Position numbers and translations under genes: made by a program
Notes under the pieces: generated by a model
Databases searched by the model: none
The model's input: the letters and a program-made list of their open reading frames with translations, nothing else
Told to the model about the DNA's origin: nothing
Shown: positions 7,322 to 15,664 of the stretch, in pieces
Position numbering within the stretch: the stretch's first letter is position 1
Layout of the letters: each line of letters begins with the position of its first letter
NCBI GenBank assembly: GCA_902489775.1
Contig: CABUBH010000019.1
Location: 1 to 35,412, forward strand
Direction of reading: 5' to 3'
From: an uncultured Collinsella sp.
GTDB lineage: Bacteria > Actinomycetota > Coriobacteriia > Coriobacteriales > Coriobacteriaceae
DNA length: 35,412 bases

Positions 7322-10036
7322 CTACTCGGTACGGGCAACCTGGTCGATGCGGTAACCCTCGATCTGGTCGCCGGGCTTGATGTCCTGGAAGTTCTCCAGG
7401 CCAATGCCGCCCTCGGAACCGCTCTTGAGGCTCTTGGCCTCGTCCTTGTAGTGGCGCATCGAGGCGATCTTGCCGTTGAAGACCACGATACCGTCGCGCA
7501 CCAGGCGCACGGAATCGGTCGCGGCGATCTCGCCCTCTTCGACGCGGACACCGGCGGCGATACCGACTTTGGGCACCTTGAAAGTGTCCAGGACAGTCGC
7601 GGTACCCGTGGCGACCTCGACCTCGGTGGGCTTGAGCATGCCGATACGGGCGGCGTCGAGCTCCTCGAGGCACTTGTAGATGACGTCGTAGCAACGGATC
7701 TCGACGCCCTCGCGCTCGGCAGCGGAGCGGGCCTTACCGTCGGGACGGACGCCAAAGCCGATGATGATGGCGTTGGAGGCGTCGGCCAGGACGACGTCGG
7801 TCTCGTTGATGGCACCGACGGCGGAGTGGATCGTGTTGATGCGAACCTCGGACTGATCCATCTTGTCGAGCGAGTCCTGAAGGGCCTCGATGGAACCCTG
7901 GACGTCGGCCTTGATGATCAGGTTGAGCTCCTTGACCTCGGCGTCGGCGATGGTCTCGAAGAGGTTCTCGAGCGTGACGTGCTTCACGCGGCTCTGCTCC
8001 TCGATACGGGCCTTGAGCGAACGCTCGTCGGCAAGGGCGCGAGCCTCGCGCTCGTCCTCGAACACGCGGAACTCGTCACCGGCGTTGGGCACGGACTGCA
8101 GGCCCAGAATCTCGACGGCGTCGGAGGGACCGGCCTCGGTGACGGCGCGGCCCTTGGGGTCGAGCATGGCGCGGACGCGACCGTAGGTAAGGCCGGCGAC
8201 CAGCGTATCGCCCACGTGCAGGGTACCGCGGGTCACGAGCACGGTAGCGACCGAGCCGCGGCCCTTGTCGAGCTTGGCCTCGAGGACGTTGCCGGAGGCA
8301 AAGGTGTCCGGGTTGGCCTTGAGCTCGAGCACGTCTGCCTGGAGCAGCACGGTCTCCAGAAGGTCGTCGATACCGATCTTCTGCTTGGCCGAGATGTTGA
8401 CGAACATGTTCTGTCCGCCCCACTCCTCGGGGATGACGCCGTACTCGGTGAGCTCCTGACGCACACGGTCGGGGTTGGCGCCGGGCTTATCGATCTTGTT
8501 GACGGCGACGACGATGGGAACGCCGGCAGCCTTGGCGTGGTTGATCGACTCGACCGTCTGGGGCATGACGCCGTCGTCGGCGGCGACGATCAGGATGACG
8601 ATGTCGGTCACCTTGGCGCCACGGGCACGCATGGCCGTAAAGGTGGCGTGACCAGGGGTATCGATAAAGGTGATCTTGCGGTCGTTGATCATGACCTGCG
8701 AAGCGCCGATGGCCTGCGTAATGCCGCCCGCCTCGCCGGCAGCGACGCCGGTGTGACGGATGGCGTCGAGGAGGCTCGTCTTGCCGTGGTCGACGTGACC
8801 CATGACGGTGACGACCGGGGCGCGCGGCTTAAGGTCGGCGGGATCATCGTAGAACGAGAAGGTGTTCTCCTCCTCGGGGGTGATGATCTTGATCTGACGG
8901 CCCAGGTCGTCGGCGACGAGCTCGACGAGGTCGTCGGACATGGACTGCGTCATGGTGAGCGGCGTACCAAGCAGGAACAGGCGCTTGATGATGTCGTTGG
9001 CCGGAACGTCGAGCGCCTCGGCAAGCTCCTGGACGGTAACGCCCTGGGAGACCTTGATGGCATCGAGGTCCTCGGGGTTCACGCCCTGGGCCAGCGCCTC
9101 CTCTATCTTGCGCTCCTCCTGAGCCTTGGCAGCCTCGCGCTCGCGCTTCTCCTTGCGCTTCTTGCGGCGACCGGTGGACTCGCGAGAGGCCTCCTCAACG
9201 GCGGCGCGGGCCTCCTCGAGCACCTTCTCGCGGCTGTACTCCTCGGCCTCGCGAGCCATGCGGCTGTAGTGGTCCTCTTCGTTGTTGTGACCGCCCTTGC
9301 GCTTCTTGCCCTTGCCCTGCTTATCGGGGTTGGGGAAGTCCATGCCGGCAGCGACGTTGTTGCTGGCGTTGGTGCGATGGCTGTGCGGACGGCTCTCGGA
9401 GGCGTTGCGCTCGGAGTTGTTGTCGGAGGCGTTACGATCGTTACGACGGCCACCGCGGCGGTCGTTGTTGCCGCCACGACGGTTACCGCGCTCAGCGGCG
9501 CGCTCGGCCTTGGCCTTGTCCTCGGCGTCCTTCTTCTCCTTGAGCACGGTCTCCTGTGCGGCGATCTGGTCGAGCAGCGAACGGAAGCGCGAACCGGAGT
9601 CGGAAGCGGGAACGGCGCGGCGCTGGGCCTCGCGGGCAGCCTCCTCCTTCTCACGAGCAAGGCGCTCCTGCTCAACCTTCTTCTTGGCCTCGGCCTCCGC
9701 GCGGGCGGCCTCCTCGGCAGCCTGGGCTGCGGCAAACTGGCGGCGCTCCTCCTCGCGTGCCTTCTCGGCGGCGATGCGCTCGCGCTCGGCCTCGGCGGCG
9801 CGGGCGGCCTCCTCAGCGGCAGCTGCCTGCTCCTCGGCTTGCTTGGCGGCCTCGACTTCCTGAGCGCGGGCCTCGATCACCGAGGCAAGCTGCTTGCGAA
9901 CCATGGCGACATAGGCGTCCTCCAAGGTGGAGGAAGCGGACTTAGCGGGAATCTTCATATCGGCGAGATGACCCATCAGTTCCTTGGAGGTCATGCCGAA
10001 CTCTTTGGCCAGGGTGGACACACGGACTTTTGCCAT
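7322..10036 (-). CDS. infB: translation initiation factor IF-2
   Basis: IF-2 is the GTPase that brings initiator tRNA to the 30S subunit and promotes subunit joining. Domains in order: an N-terminal IF2_N module (residues 1-50), a long charged, Ala/Glu/Arg-rich region predicted to be coiled coil or disordered (55-310), which includes an Arg/Asn/Gly-rich patch near 185-210, a second IF2_N module (about 325-375), then the G domain with GHVDHGKT (413-420), DTPGH (459-463) and NKID (513-516), followed by domains II-IV. ATG 10036 is preceded by AGGTGA at good spacing. At 904 residues it is within the actinobacterial range. Confidence 0.97.
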   Translation of the reverse strand: MAKVRVSTLAKEFGMTSKELMGHLADMKIPAKSASSTLEDAYVAMVRKQLASVIEARAQEVEAAKQAEEQAAAAEEAARAAEAERERIAAEKAREEERRQFAAAQAAEEAARAEAEAKKKVEQERLAREKEEAAREAQRRAVPASDSGSRFRSLLDQIAAQETVLKEKKDAEDKAKAERAAERGNRRGGNNDRRGGRRNDRNASDNNSERNASESRPHSHRTNASNNVAAGMDFPNPDKQGKGKKRKGGHNNEEDHYSRMAREAEEYSREKVLEEARAAVEEASRESTGRRKKRKEKREREAAKAQEERKIEEALAQGVNPEDLDAIKVSQGVTVQELAEALDVPANDIIKRLFLLGTPLTMTQSMSDDLVELVADDLGRQIKIITPEEENTFSFYDDPADLKPRAPVVTVMGHVDHGKTSLLDAIRHTGVAAGEAGGITQAIGASQVMINDRKITFIDTPGHATFTAMRARGAKVTDIVILIVAADDGVMPQTVESINHAKAAGVPIVVAVNKIDKPGANPDRVRQELTEYGVIPEEWGGQNMFVNISAKQKIGIDDLLETVLLQADVLELKANPDTFASGNVLEAKLDKGRGSVATVLVTRGTLHVGDTLVAGLTYGRVRAMLDPKGRAVTEAGPSDAVEILGLQSVPNAGDEFRVFEDEREARALADERSLKARIEEQSRVKHVTLENLFETIADAEVKELNLIIKADVQGSIEALQDSLDKMDQSEVRINTIHSAVGAINETDVVLADASNAIIIGFGVRPDGKARSAAEREGVEIRCYDVIYKCLEELDAARIGMLKPTEVEVATGTATVLDTFKVPKVGIAAGVRVEEGEIAATDSVRLVRDGIVVFNGKIASMRHYKDEAKSLKSGSEGGIGLENFQDIKPGDQIEGYRIDQVARTE

Positions 10037-10057
10037 ATGACTTCACCTACCCTTTCT

Positions 10058-10119
10058 GGCACCTTGGGTGCCTAGAGACTGAACGAGCGTGAGAGACGCG
10101 CCGGGACCTGCCCGGCGCG
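10058..10119 (-). other. two hairpins in the nusA-infB intergenic RNA
   Basis: In the 91-base gap between nusA and infB the transcript can form a 9-bp perfect stem (CGCGCCGGG/CCCGGCGCG, 10097-10119, five-base loop) and a 6-bp stem (GGCACC/GGTGCC, 10058-10072, three-base loop). Neither is followed by a T run, so they are more likely to be processing or stability elements than terminators. Confidence 0.6.
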
Positions 10120-10127
10120 ACCGCGCG

Positions 10128-11282
10128 CTAGATCAGGTCCTCCGCATCATCGAAGGCGTCGGTGTCGTGAACACCGCAGAAACGGGAGCCGGGACGAGCC
10201 TGGTTGCGGCACTGGACGCCGTCCTCGGACACGTACTCGCAGCGACGGACGTCCTCGTCCTCCTCGTCACCGATCAGGTCGGCGGCGGGCTCCTCGTGAA
10301 CGGGAACGTTCTTGAGGATGTCGGCGGCAAGCGTCTCGGACTTGATGTCGATGTGCCAGCCGGTCAGGCGCGCGGCGAGGCGGGCGTTCTGGCCCTCCTT
10401 GCCGATGGCGAGGGACAGCTGGTCGTCGGGCACGATGACGCCGGCGTAGGCCTTCTCCTCGTCGATGAGGACGCGGGTGACCTTGGCAGGCGACAGGGCG
10501 TTGGCGACGTAGACGGCAGGATCGGCATCCCACAGGATGACGTCGACGCGCTCGCCGCGGAGCTCGCCCACGACAGCGCGAACACGGCTGCCCTTGGGGC
10601 CGACGCAGGCGCCCACGGGATCCAGACGGTCGTCGAGCGAGTGGACGGCGACCTTGGAGCGCTGGCCGGGCTCGCGGGCGATCGACTTGATCTGGACGGT
10701 GCCCTCATAGATCTCGGGCACCTCCTGCTCAAACAGACGACGCATGAGCTCGGGGTGGGTACGGGAGATGACAATCGGCGGACGGCTGTGCTCGCCGCGA
10801 ACCGGTTGCAGGTTGGAGTTGGGGTCGCGTACGTCGATGATCACGGCCTTGATGTGCTGGTTGTGCAGGTAGCGCTCGCCCATCGGGCGCTCGTTGCGCT
10901 CGTTCTCGTAACGGCGCTGGTCGAAGTGCGGCAGCTCGGCCTCGACGCCCTCGCGGATCTTGACGATCGTGAAGTCGGGCGTGGACTGCAGCACGGTGCC
11001 GCTGATGAGGTCACCGATCGTGTTCTTGGGGGTGACGTCGATCTCCTCGAACTCGGTGAAGTTGCCCTCCTCGTCCATGGAATCGTCGATCGGCTCCAGG
11101 CGGTAGACGTAGATCTTGCCGGTGGTGCGGTCGATGGTCACCTTGGCGCCCCACTCAAGATGCAGGATCTCGGCATAGCTCTTGGCGAGCGACTGCTCCA
11201 GGCGGTCGATCAGGTAGAGCTGGTCGATGTGCTTCTCCTGGCAAAGCTCCATCAGGGCGGACATCATGTCGGATGCTGCCAT
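10128..11282 (-). CDS. nusA: transcription termination/antitermination factor NusA
   Basis: NusA binds RNA polymerase and nascent RNA, promoting pausing and modulating termination. The N-terminal polymerase-binding domain (1-130) precedes an S1 domain (about 135-200) and tandem KH domains with GACVGPKGSRVRAV and the second GxxG-type loop AIGKEGQNARLAARL. After the KH domains, residues about 345-375 contain a Cys-rich segment with the spacing CEYVSEDGVQC...FCGVHD, that is three Cys and one His that could bind zinc, followed by an acidic end. No ylxR gene lies between nusA and infB, where many Gram-positive bacteria have one. The start is one base after the rimP stop. Confidence 0.96.
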   Translation of the reverse strand: MAASDMMSALMELCQEKHIDQLYLIDRLEQSLAKSYAEILHLEWGAKVTIDRTTGKIYVYRLEPIDDSMDEEGNFTEFEEIDVTPKNTIGDLISGTVLQSTPDFTIVKIREGVEAELPHFDQRRYENERNERPMGERYLHNQHIKAVIIDVRDPNSNLQPVRGEHSRPPIVISRTHPELMRRLFEQEVPEIYEGTVQIKSIAREPGQRSKVAVHSLDDRLDPVGACVGPKGSRVRAVVGELRGERVDVILWDADPAVYVANALSPAKVTRVLIDEEKAYAGVIVPDDQLSLAIGKEGQNARLAARLTGWHIDIKSETLAADILKNVPVHEEPAADLIGDEEDEDVRRCEYVSEDGVQCRNQARPGSRFCGVHDTDAFDDAEDLI

Positions 11283-11283
11283 C

Positions 11284-11778
11284 TTACTTTCCTTCCTTCG
11301 CGGGCTTGAAGTCGTAGGTGGGCTTCAACTTGCACTTTTTAACATCAGAGAAATCGAGGGTGACAGACTCGCCGTCCTCGAGCTCGAGAGTCACGTTCGT
11401 CTCGGTGGCGGCGGCAATCTTACCGGCGTACTTGCGACGGCCCTCGGTGGCGGTGGAGGTGAGCTCGCAGTTCTCGCCCACAAAGCGGGCAAAGTCACGC
11501 GGGCGGCGCAGCGGGCGCGCCATACCCGGGCTCGACACCTCAAGCGTATAGCTCGAAGAGATGGGGTCGAGCTCCTCAATCACATCGCCGACCCACTTGG
11601 TGTTGGCCGTGACGTCGTTGAGCGACAGGCTCTGACCCTCGGCACCCTCGATACGCACGCGCACGCAGGGGGCCTTGGTGGCACCCACGAGCTCGACGTC
11701 GACGATGTCGACATCGTGCTGGGGAGCGACGGCCTCGAGTGCGTCGATGATCGCCTGCTCGGTCTTGGTCTTGACCAT
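11284..11778 (-). CDS. rimP: ribosome maturation factor RimP
   Basis: RimP assists early 30S assembly. The sequence shows the family's two-domain layout: an N-terminal alpha/beta domain with DIVDVELVG and RVRIEG, the conserved LEVSSPGMARPLRRPRDFARFVG junction region (only part quoted here is diagnostic: LEVSSPG), and a C-terminal SH3-like domain ending in a Lys-rich tail. I chose the ATG at 11778 because GGAGG lies seven bases upstream; an ATG 18 bases earlier would fall on that site. The 164 residues match the family. It is the first gene of the operon, followed by nusA one base later. Confidence 0.95.
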   Translation of the reverse strand: MVKTKTEQAIIDALEAVAPQHDVDIVDVELVGATKAPCVRVRIEGAEGQSLSLNDVTANTKWVGDVIEELDPISSSYTLEVSSPGMARPLRRPRDFARFVGENCELTSTATEGRRKYAGKIAAATETNVTLELEDGESVTLDFSDVKKCKLKPTYDFKPAKEGK

Positions 11779-11798
11779 TGCGGCACCTCCATCCATAC

Positions 11799-11830
11799 AA
11801 AAAAGAAGCGGGGCCGAAACCCCACTTCTT
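11799..11830 (-). terminator. intrinsic terminator in the rimP-nusA-infB leader (possible attenuator)
   Basis: On the minus strand an 11-bp stem (AAGAAGTGGGG/CCCCGCTTCTT, one G-T pair) with loop TTTCGG is followed by TTTTTTG. It lies 20 bases upstream of the rimP start and downstream of the promoter at 11856-11884, so the operon's own transcript must pass it. That position suggests attenuation rather than an operon end. The structure is also symmetric enough to act weakly on the plus strand. Confidence 0.8.
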
Positions 11831-11855
11831 TCATTACAACTTCATTTGCAAGCAA

Positions 11856-11884
11856 ACTATACCAATAGCTGCGGAAACGTGCAA
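11856..11884 (-). promoter_or_regulatory. promoter of the rimP-nusA-infB operon
   Basis: TTGCAC (11879-11884) and TATAGT (11856-11861) on the minus strand are separated by exactly 17 bases. Transcription would start near 11849, giving a leader of about 70 bases that contains the terminator hairpin and the rimP ribosome binding site. In the remaining 11885-12148 I see no further gene; it must also hold the promoter of the divergent lipoprotein gene. Confidence 0.7.
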
Positions 11885-12148
11885 GCACAGTACGAATCTG
11901 CAGGTCAGCGTGCGCACAGCTTCTCCACAAGAAATAGATAATTGGGCGAGAACCACCACATGGCACTCCCCTAAAAGCCCCAAAACGGGCCATGCGTCCC
12001 AGCCCGTCAGGCGAATCGGGCCCCATGGGCATTCCGTAACTGAGTGTATATCGGCCAGACTAGTGCTAAGGGACATTCTGTAGCAAGAAAAACGACCCCT
12101 CATATTGCCCGCACGCCCTTCCAGAACCTCTACGGCAAGGAGGCACCC

Positions 12149-12721
12149 ATGAAACGCCTAGGCACCCTCTGCATGACTGCGCTCGCCATCGCAACGTGCT
12201 CGTTGGCCCTCTTGGGCTGCGGCAACGCGAATGGCAAAACCGACACATGCGAACCGAACCCTGGCAGCACAAAAGCCATCGAGAAAACGACGCCATCGGA
12301 GAGCTTCGACAAAATAGACGAAGATATCGTCGATCCCCAGAGTCTGGGCCCCGAACCCCAAGAACAGTTCCCCATCGACCTTGAGGCAGACGAGAACGTC
12401 CATGTTACCTGCGTGGGCAAGGACACGGATGGCTACGGCGACGCCGCGCTCGTCTTTACGGTGACCAACAACACCGGTGTCGACATGATGTTTGGCGATG
12501 TGGACTCCCATGCCTGCGTCAACGGCGTGGTCCGCGATGTGCGCATGCGCCAGCCAGTCGCCGCTGGAGAGGAAACGCGCGCCATGCTCACCTTTGTGGG
12601 CACCTTCGACGACCCGGACTTTGATGTGAACAACGACCTCAACGACATCTACCTCAACATTTGGATGTTCGAAGAGGCAACGGGCAACGTTTACTTTAGG
12701 GACCTGGTACACATCCCATAG
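12149..12721 (+). CDS. predicted lipoprotein of unknown function
   Basis: The start at 12149 has AAGGAGG seven bases upstream. Residues 1-24 form a lipoprotein signal peptide (MKRLG, hydrophobic core, lipobox LLGC), so the mature protein would be anchored at the outer face of the membrane by its cysteine. A Ser/Thr/Pro-rich linker follows. The C-terminal half (about residues 90-190) alternates beta-strand-like segments, such as ALVFTVTNNTGVDM and ETRAMLTFVGTFDD, which resembles the immunoglobulin-like folds of small actinobacterial and clostridial lipoproteins (DUF4352/DUF5067 type). That fold assignment is inference. It is a single gene on the plus strand, convergent with leuS. Confidence 0.85.
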   Translation: MKRLGTLCMTALAIATCSLALLGCGNANGKTDTCEPNPGSTKAIEKTTPSESFDKIDEDIVDPQSLGPEPQEQFPIDLEADENVHVTCVGKDTDGYGDAALVFTVTNNTGVDMMFGDVDSHACVNGVVRDVRMRQPVAAGEETRAMLTFVGTFDDPDFDVNNDLNDIYLNIWMFEEATGNVYFRDLVHIP

Positions 12722-12764
12722 AAGACGGTGCGACTCACTGGCTAAGCAGGGCACATAACGAAAA

Positions 12765-12796
12765 ACGAGGGACGACCCAACCGGATCGCCCCTCGT
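12765..12796. terminator. bidirectional terminator between the lipoprotein gene and leuS
   Basis: Arms 12765-12778 and 12783-12796 pair over 14 positions with two mismatches around an AACC loop. The plus strand continues CTTTTG and the minus strand TTTTTCG, so it can serve both convergent genes. Confidence 0.8.
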
Positions 12797-12825
12797 CTTT
12801 TGTGCGTCAGTTAAGCGCCCAGTGC

Positions 12826-15402
12826 TTACTTGACCACCAGGTTGACCAGCTTGCCGGGCACGCAGATGGCCTTGACGACTGTCTTGCCCTCGAGCCACTT
12901 GGTGACGGCGGCCTCGGCGGCAGCCTGCATATCCTCATTGGAGGCATCGCGGGCAACGTCGACGCGGCCGCGGACCTTGCCGAGCACCTGGACCACGACC
13001 TGCACCGTGTCCTCAACGGACTCGGCCAGGTCGAACTCGGGCCAGGCGGCGGTGTAGGCGTTGCCCTCGCAGCCGAGGGCCTCGTGCCACAGCTCGTCGG
13101 CCCAAAACGGGCAGATGGGGGCAAGGACGCTCACGATATCCTTAGCCACGCCGTAGCACAGCGCCTTGTCGCGGGCGGTACCCTCAGTGGCATTGAGGTA
13201 GGCGCTCGCCGCGTTGACGAGCTCCATGACGGCCGAGATGGCGGTGTTGAACTGGCCGCGATCGAAGTCCTCGGTGCACTTGGCGATGGTGCGGTGACGC
13301 TCGCGATAGAGCTTCATCGCAACCTCGTCGAGCGCGGACTTGTCAAAGGCCACGTTGGCGTCGCCGAACTGGACGAGCTGCCAAACGATACGCCAGGCGC
13401 GCTTGATGAAGCGGTTGGCGCCCTCAACGGCCTTGGGATCCCAGTCGAAGTCCTTCTCGGGCGGGGCGATAAACAAGATCGCCAGACGCATGGTGTCCGC
13501 GCCGTAGGGCTCGATAACCGAGCTCGGGGGCACGACATTGCCCTTGGACTTGGACATGGTGTCGCCGTTCTCGTCCTTGACCATGCCCTGGCACAGCAGG
13601 TTAGTGAAGGGCTCGTCCACGCTCAGCAGGCCCAGGTCGCGCAGCGCCTTGGTAAAGAAGCGGCTGTAGAGCAGGTGCAGAATAGCGTGCTCGATGCCGC
13701 CGATGTAGTTATCGACGGGCATCCAACGGTCGGCGGCCTCGCGGGAGAAGGGCAGCTCGGTGTTGTGCGGATCGGTATAGCGCAGGTAATACCAGCTGGA
13801 GCAGGTGAAGGTGTCCATGGTATCGGTCTCGCGCTTGGCCGGGCGGCCGCAGACCGGGCAGGTGGTCTCGTAGAACTCCTTGCACTCGGCGAGGGTCTCG
13901 CCTGCACCCAGGTCCAGGTTCTCGGGTAGCGTCACCGGCAGCTGATCCTCGGGCACGGGCACGATGCCGCAGTGCTCGCAGTGGATGGCCGGGATGGGGT
14001 TGCCCCAATAGCGCTGACGGCTGATGAGCCAGTCGCGCAGACGGAACTCGACCTTGCGACGACCGCAGCCCATGGCCTCGAGGTCGGCCACGATCGCAGC
14101 CTCGCCCTCGGAGTGCTTACCGCCGCGCATGCCGGTGTACTTGCCGGACTGGACCAGCGTGCCCTCGGCAGCGTGGGCACAATCCCAGTCGACGGTCTCG
14201 GCATGGAAGGTATCGATGGTCTCGCCGCTGGCCTCGACGGCAGCGCGATCGTCATCGTCCAGGATAATCGGCACGATCGGCAGGTCGTACTTGCGGGCAA
14301 ACTCAAAGTCGCGCTGGTCGCCACAGGGAACGGCCATGACGGCGCCGGTGCCGTAGTCGGCCACGACGTAGTCGGCAACCCACACGGGGACCTTCTCGCC
14401 GTTGACGGGGTTCACGACGTAGCGGCCGGTAAAGGCACCGTGCTTCTCGAGGGTGCCCTGGGCACGCTCGACGGCAGAGATATGCTTGGAGTCCTCGACG
14501 ATCTTGGTGACGGCCTCCTCGTACTCCGTGCCCTCGACGAGCTCATGCAGGCCGGCGTACTCGGGAGCCAGGACAAAGAAGGAAACACCGAAGAGCGTAT
14601 CGGCACGCGTGGTGAAGACGGTGATCTTGCCCTCATCGCCCTCGATGGGATCGCCATCCTGGTCGCACAGGGTAAAGTCGACCTCGGCGCCCTCGGAGCG
14701 GCCGATCCAGTTGGCCTGCATCTGCTTGACGCGCTCGGGCCAGCCGGGGAGCTTCTCCAGGTCGTCGAGCAGCTCCTGGGAGTACTCGGTAATCTTGAAG
14801 TACCACTGCTCCAGGTCGCGCTTCTCGGGTTCGGTGCCGCAGCGCCAGCACTTGCCCTCGGTGACCTGCTCGTTGGCCAAAACGGTCTTGCAAGTGGGGC
14901 ACCAGTTGACCGGGTTCTTCTTACGGTAGACCAGGCCCTTTTCCCACAGCTTCTCAAAGATCCACTGACCCCAACGGTAGTAGTCGGGGCTGCAGGTCTT
15001 GACCATGCGATCCAGATCGTAGGAAAAGCCCATGCGCTTCATCGTGGCGAGCGCCTGGTCCATGTTCTTATACGTCCAGGCGGCAGCCTGCGTGTTGTGC
15101 TTGATGGCGGCGTTCTCGGCGGGCAGGCCAAAGGCATCGAAGCCGATGGGATGCAGCACGTCGTAGCCGCGCATGCGGGCCTGACGGGCCATGGCATCGC
15201 CGATAGTATAGTTGCGCGCGTGGCCCATGTGCAGGTCGCCCGACGGATACGGGAACATCTCGAGCACGTACTTCTTGGGCTTGCTGGCGTCGGTGTCGAC
15301 GGCAAAAAGGTTGGAGTCCTCCCAAGACTTCATCCACTTGGACTCAATGGCCTGCGCGTCGTAGGCAGGGATCTCATCCTTATGATCTGTGCAATCGCAC
15401 AT
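12826..15402 (-). CDS. leuS: leucyl-tRNA synthetase
   Basis: LeuS charges tRNA-Leu with leucine. The class I signature HMGH lies at residues 58-61 after PYPSGDL, and the second signature appears as TMSKSKGN. Between them lie two zinc-type Cys clusters (CPTC...CWRC and CEHC...CPVC) and the CP1 editing domain with the GTGAVMAVP stretch. The C-terminal anticodon-binding and tail domains end at the stop. I chose ATG 15402 because AAAGGAG is seven bases upstream; the open frame further upstream runs into the palindrome at 15429-15546. The 858 residues match bacterial LeuS. Confidence 0.97.
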   Translation of the reverse strand: MCDCTDHKDEIPAYDAQAIESKWMKSWEDSNLFAVDTDASKPKKYVLEMFPYPSGDLHMGHARNYTIGDAMARQARMRGYDVLHPIGFDAFGLPAENAAIKHNTQAAAWTYKNMDQALATMKRMGFSYDLDRMVKTCSPDYYRWGQWIFEKLWEKGLVYRKKNPVNWCPTCKTVLANEQVTEGKCWRCGTEPEKRDLEQWYFKITEYSQELLDDLEKLPGWPERVKQMQANWIGRSEGAEVDFTLCDQDGDPIEGDEGKITVFTTRADTLFGVSFFVLAPEYAGLHELVEGTEYEEAVTKIVEDSKHISAVERAQGTLEKHGAFTGRYVVNPVNGEKVPVWVADYVVADYGTGAVMAVPCGDQRDFEFARKYDLPIVPIILDDDDRAAVEASGETIDTFHAETVDWDCAHAAEGTLVQSGKYTGMRGGKHSEGEAAIVADLEAMGCGRRKVEFRLRDWLISRQRYWGNPIPAIHCEHCGIVPVPEDQLPVTLPENLDLGAGETLAECKEFYETTCPVCGRPAKRETDTMDTFTCSSWYYLRYTDPHNTELPFSREAADRWMPVDNYIGGIEHAILHLLYSRFFTKALRDLGLLSVDEPFTNLLCQGMVKDENGDTMSKSKGNVVPPSSVIEPYGADTMRLAILFIAPPEKDFDWDPKAVEGANRFIKRAWRIVWQLVQFGDANVAFDKSALDEVAMKLYRERHRTIAKCTEDFDRGQFNTAISAVMELVNAASAYLNATEGTARDKALCYGVAKDIVSVLAPICPFWADELWHEALGCEGNAYTAAWPEFDLAESVEDTVQVVVQVLGKVRGRVDVARDASNEDMQAAAEAAVTKWLEGKTVVKAICVPGKLVNLVVK

Positions 15403-15428
15403 ATCAGCTCCTTTGTTAGCTGGGTTGG

Positions 15429-15546
15429 GGCGGGGCGTTCTTACCTTTGCTCGCTGCTGCGGACAGTCCTGCTCGCACGAAGAGCACATTAAGTGCTCTT
15501 CGGCTCGTGCGGAACTTGCAGCGAGCAAAGGTAAGAACGCCCCGCC
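15429..15546. repeat. 118-bp compound palindrome in the leuS leader
   Basis: Outer arms of 29 bases (15429-15457 and 15518-15546) are perfect reverse complements. Inside, CGAAGAGCAC and GTGCTCTTCG (15478-15487 and 15493-15502) pair around ATTAA, and CGCACGA pairs with TCGTGCG. No T-box consensus and no T run are present. It lies between the likely leuS promoter and the leuS ribosome binding site, so it would be transcribed as one long hairpin. Confidence 0.85.
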
Positions 15547-15564
15547 ACATCGTTAACTCGCATG

Positions 15565-15573
15565 ATGATAGCA
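15565..15573 (-). promoter_or_regulatory. possible extended -10 promoter of leuS
   Basis: The minus strand reads TGCTATCAT, an extended -10 (TGn plus a hexamer close to TATAAT). No good -35 is seen. It would place the start of transcription just before the palindrome. Confidence 0.4.
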
Positions 15574-15581
15574 AATACGAC

Positions 15582-15616
15582 AAGCGAGATGCCTGCGACT
15601 TGCAGGCATCTCGCTT
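15582..15616 (-). terminator. hairpin downstream of guaB, likely terminator
   Basis: A perfect 15-bp stem (15582-15596 with 15602-15616) with a five-base loop follows the guaB stop by about 50 bases. The minus-strand tail is CTTGTCGTATTTG, weak in T, so termination may be partial. On the plus strand it ends in TTTATCT. Confidence 0.65.
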
Positions 15617-15664
15617 TATCTAAATAACGTGGTTGATACTCAACCTTTATGTGCAGCTCTTATC

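Noticed and set aside
7451..10075. Long open frame of 874 codons on the plus strand opposite infB
   Set aside because: It is rich in Gly, Leu, Val and Asp in the pattern expected from the complement of GC-rich codons, has no ribosome binding site, and lies fully opposite a clear IF-2 gene.
13972..15492. Open frame of 506 codons on the plus strand opposite leuS
   Set aside because: It is a shadow of LeuS with no family motif and low-complexity composition.
15429..15546. T-box riboswitch in the leuS leader
   Set aside because: No T-box consensus (AAGGGTGGNACCGCG type) and no terminator/antiterminator pair is visible; the fold is one long palindrome.
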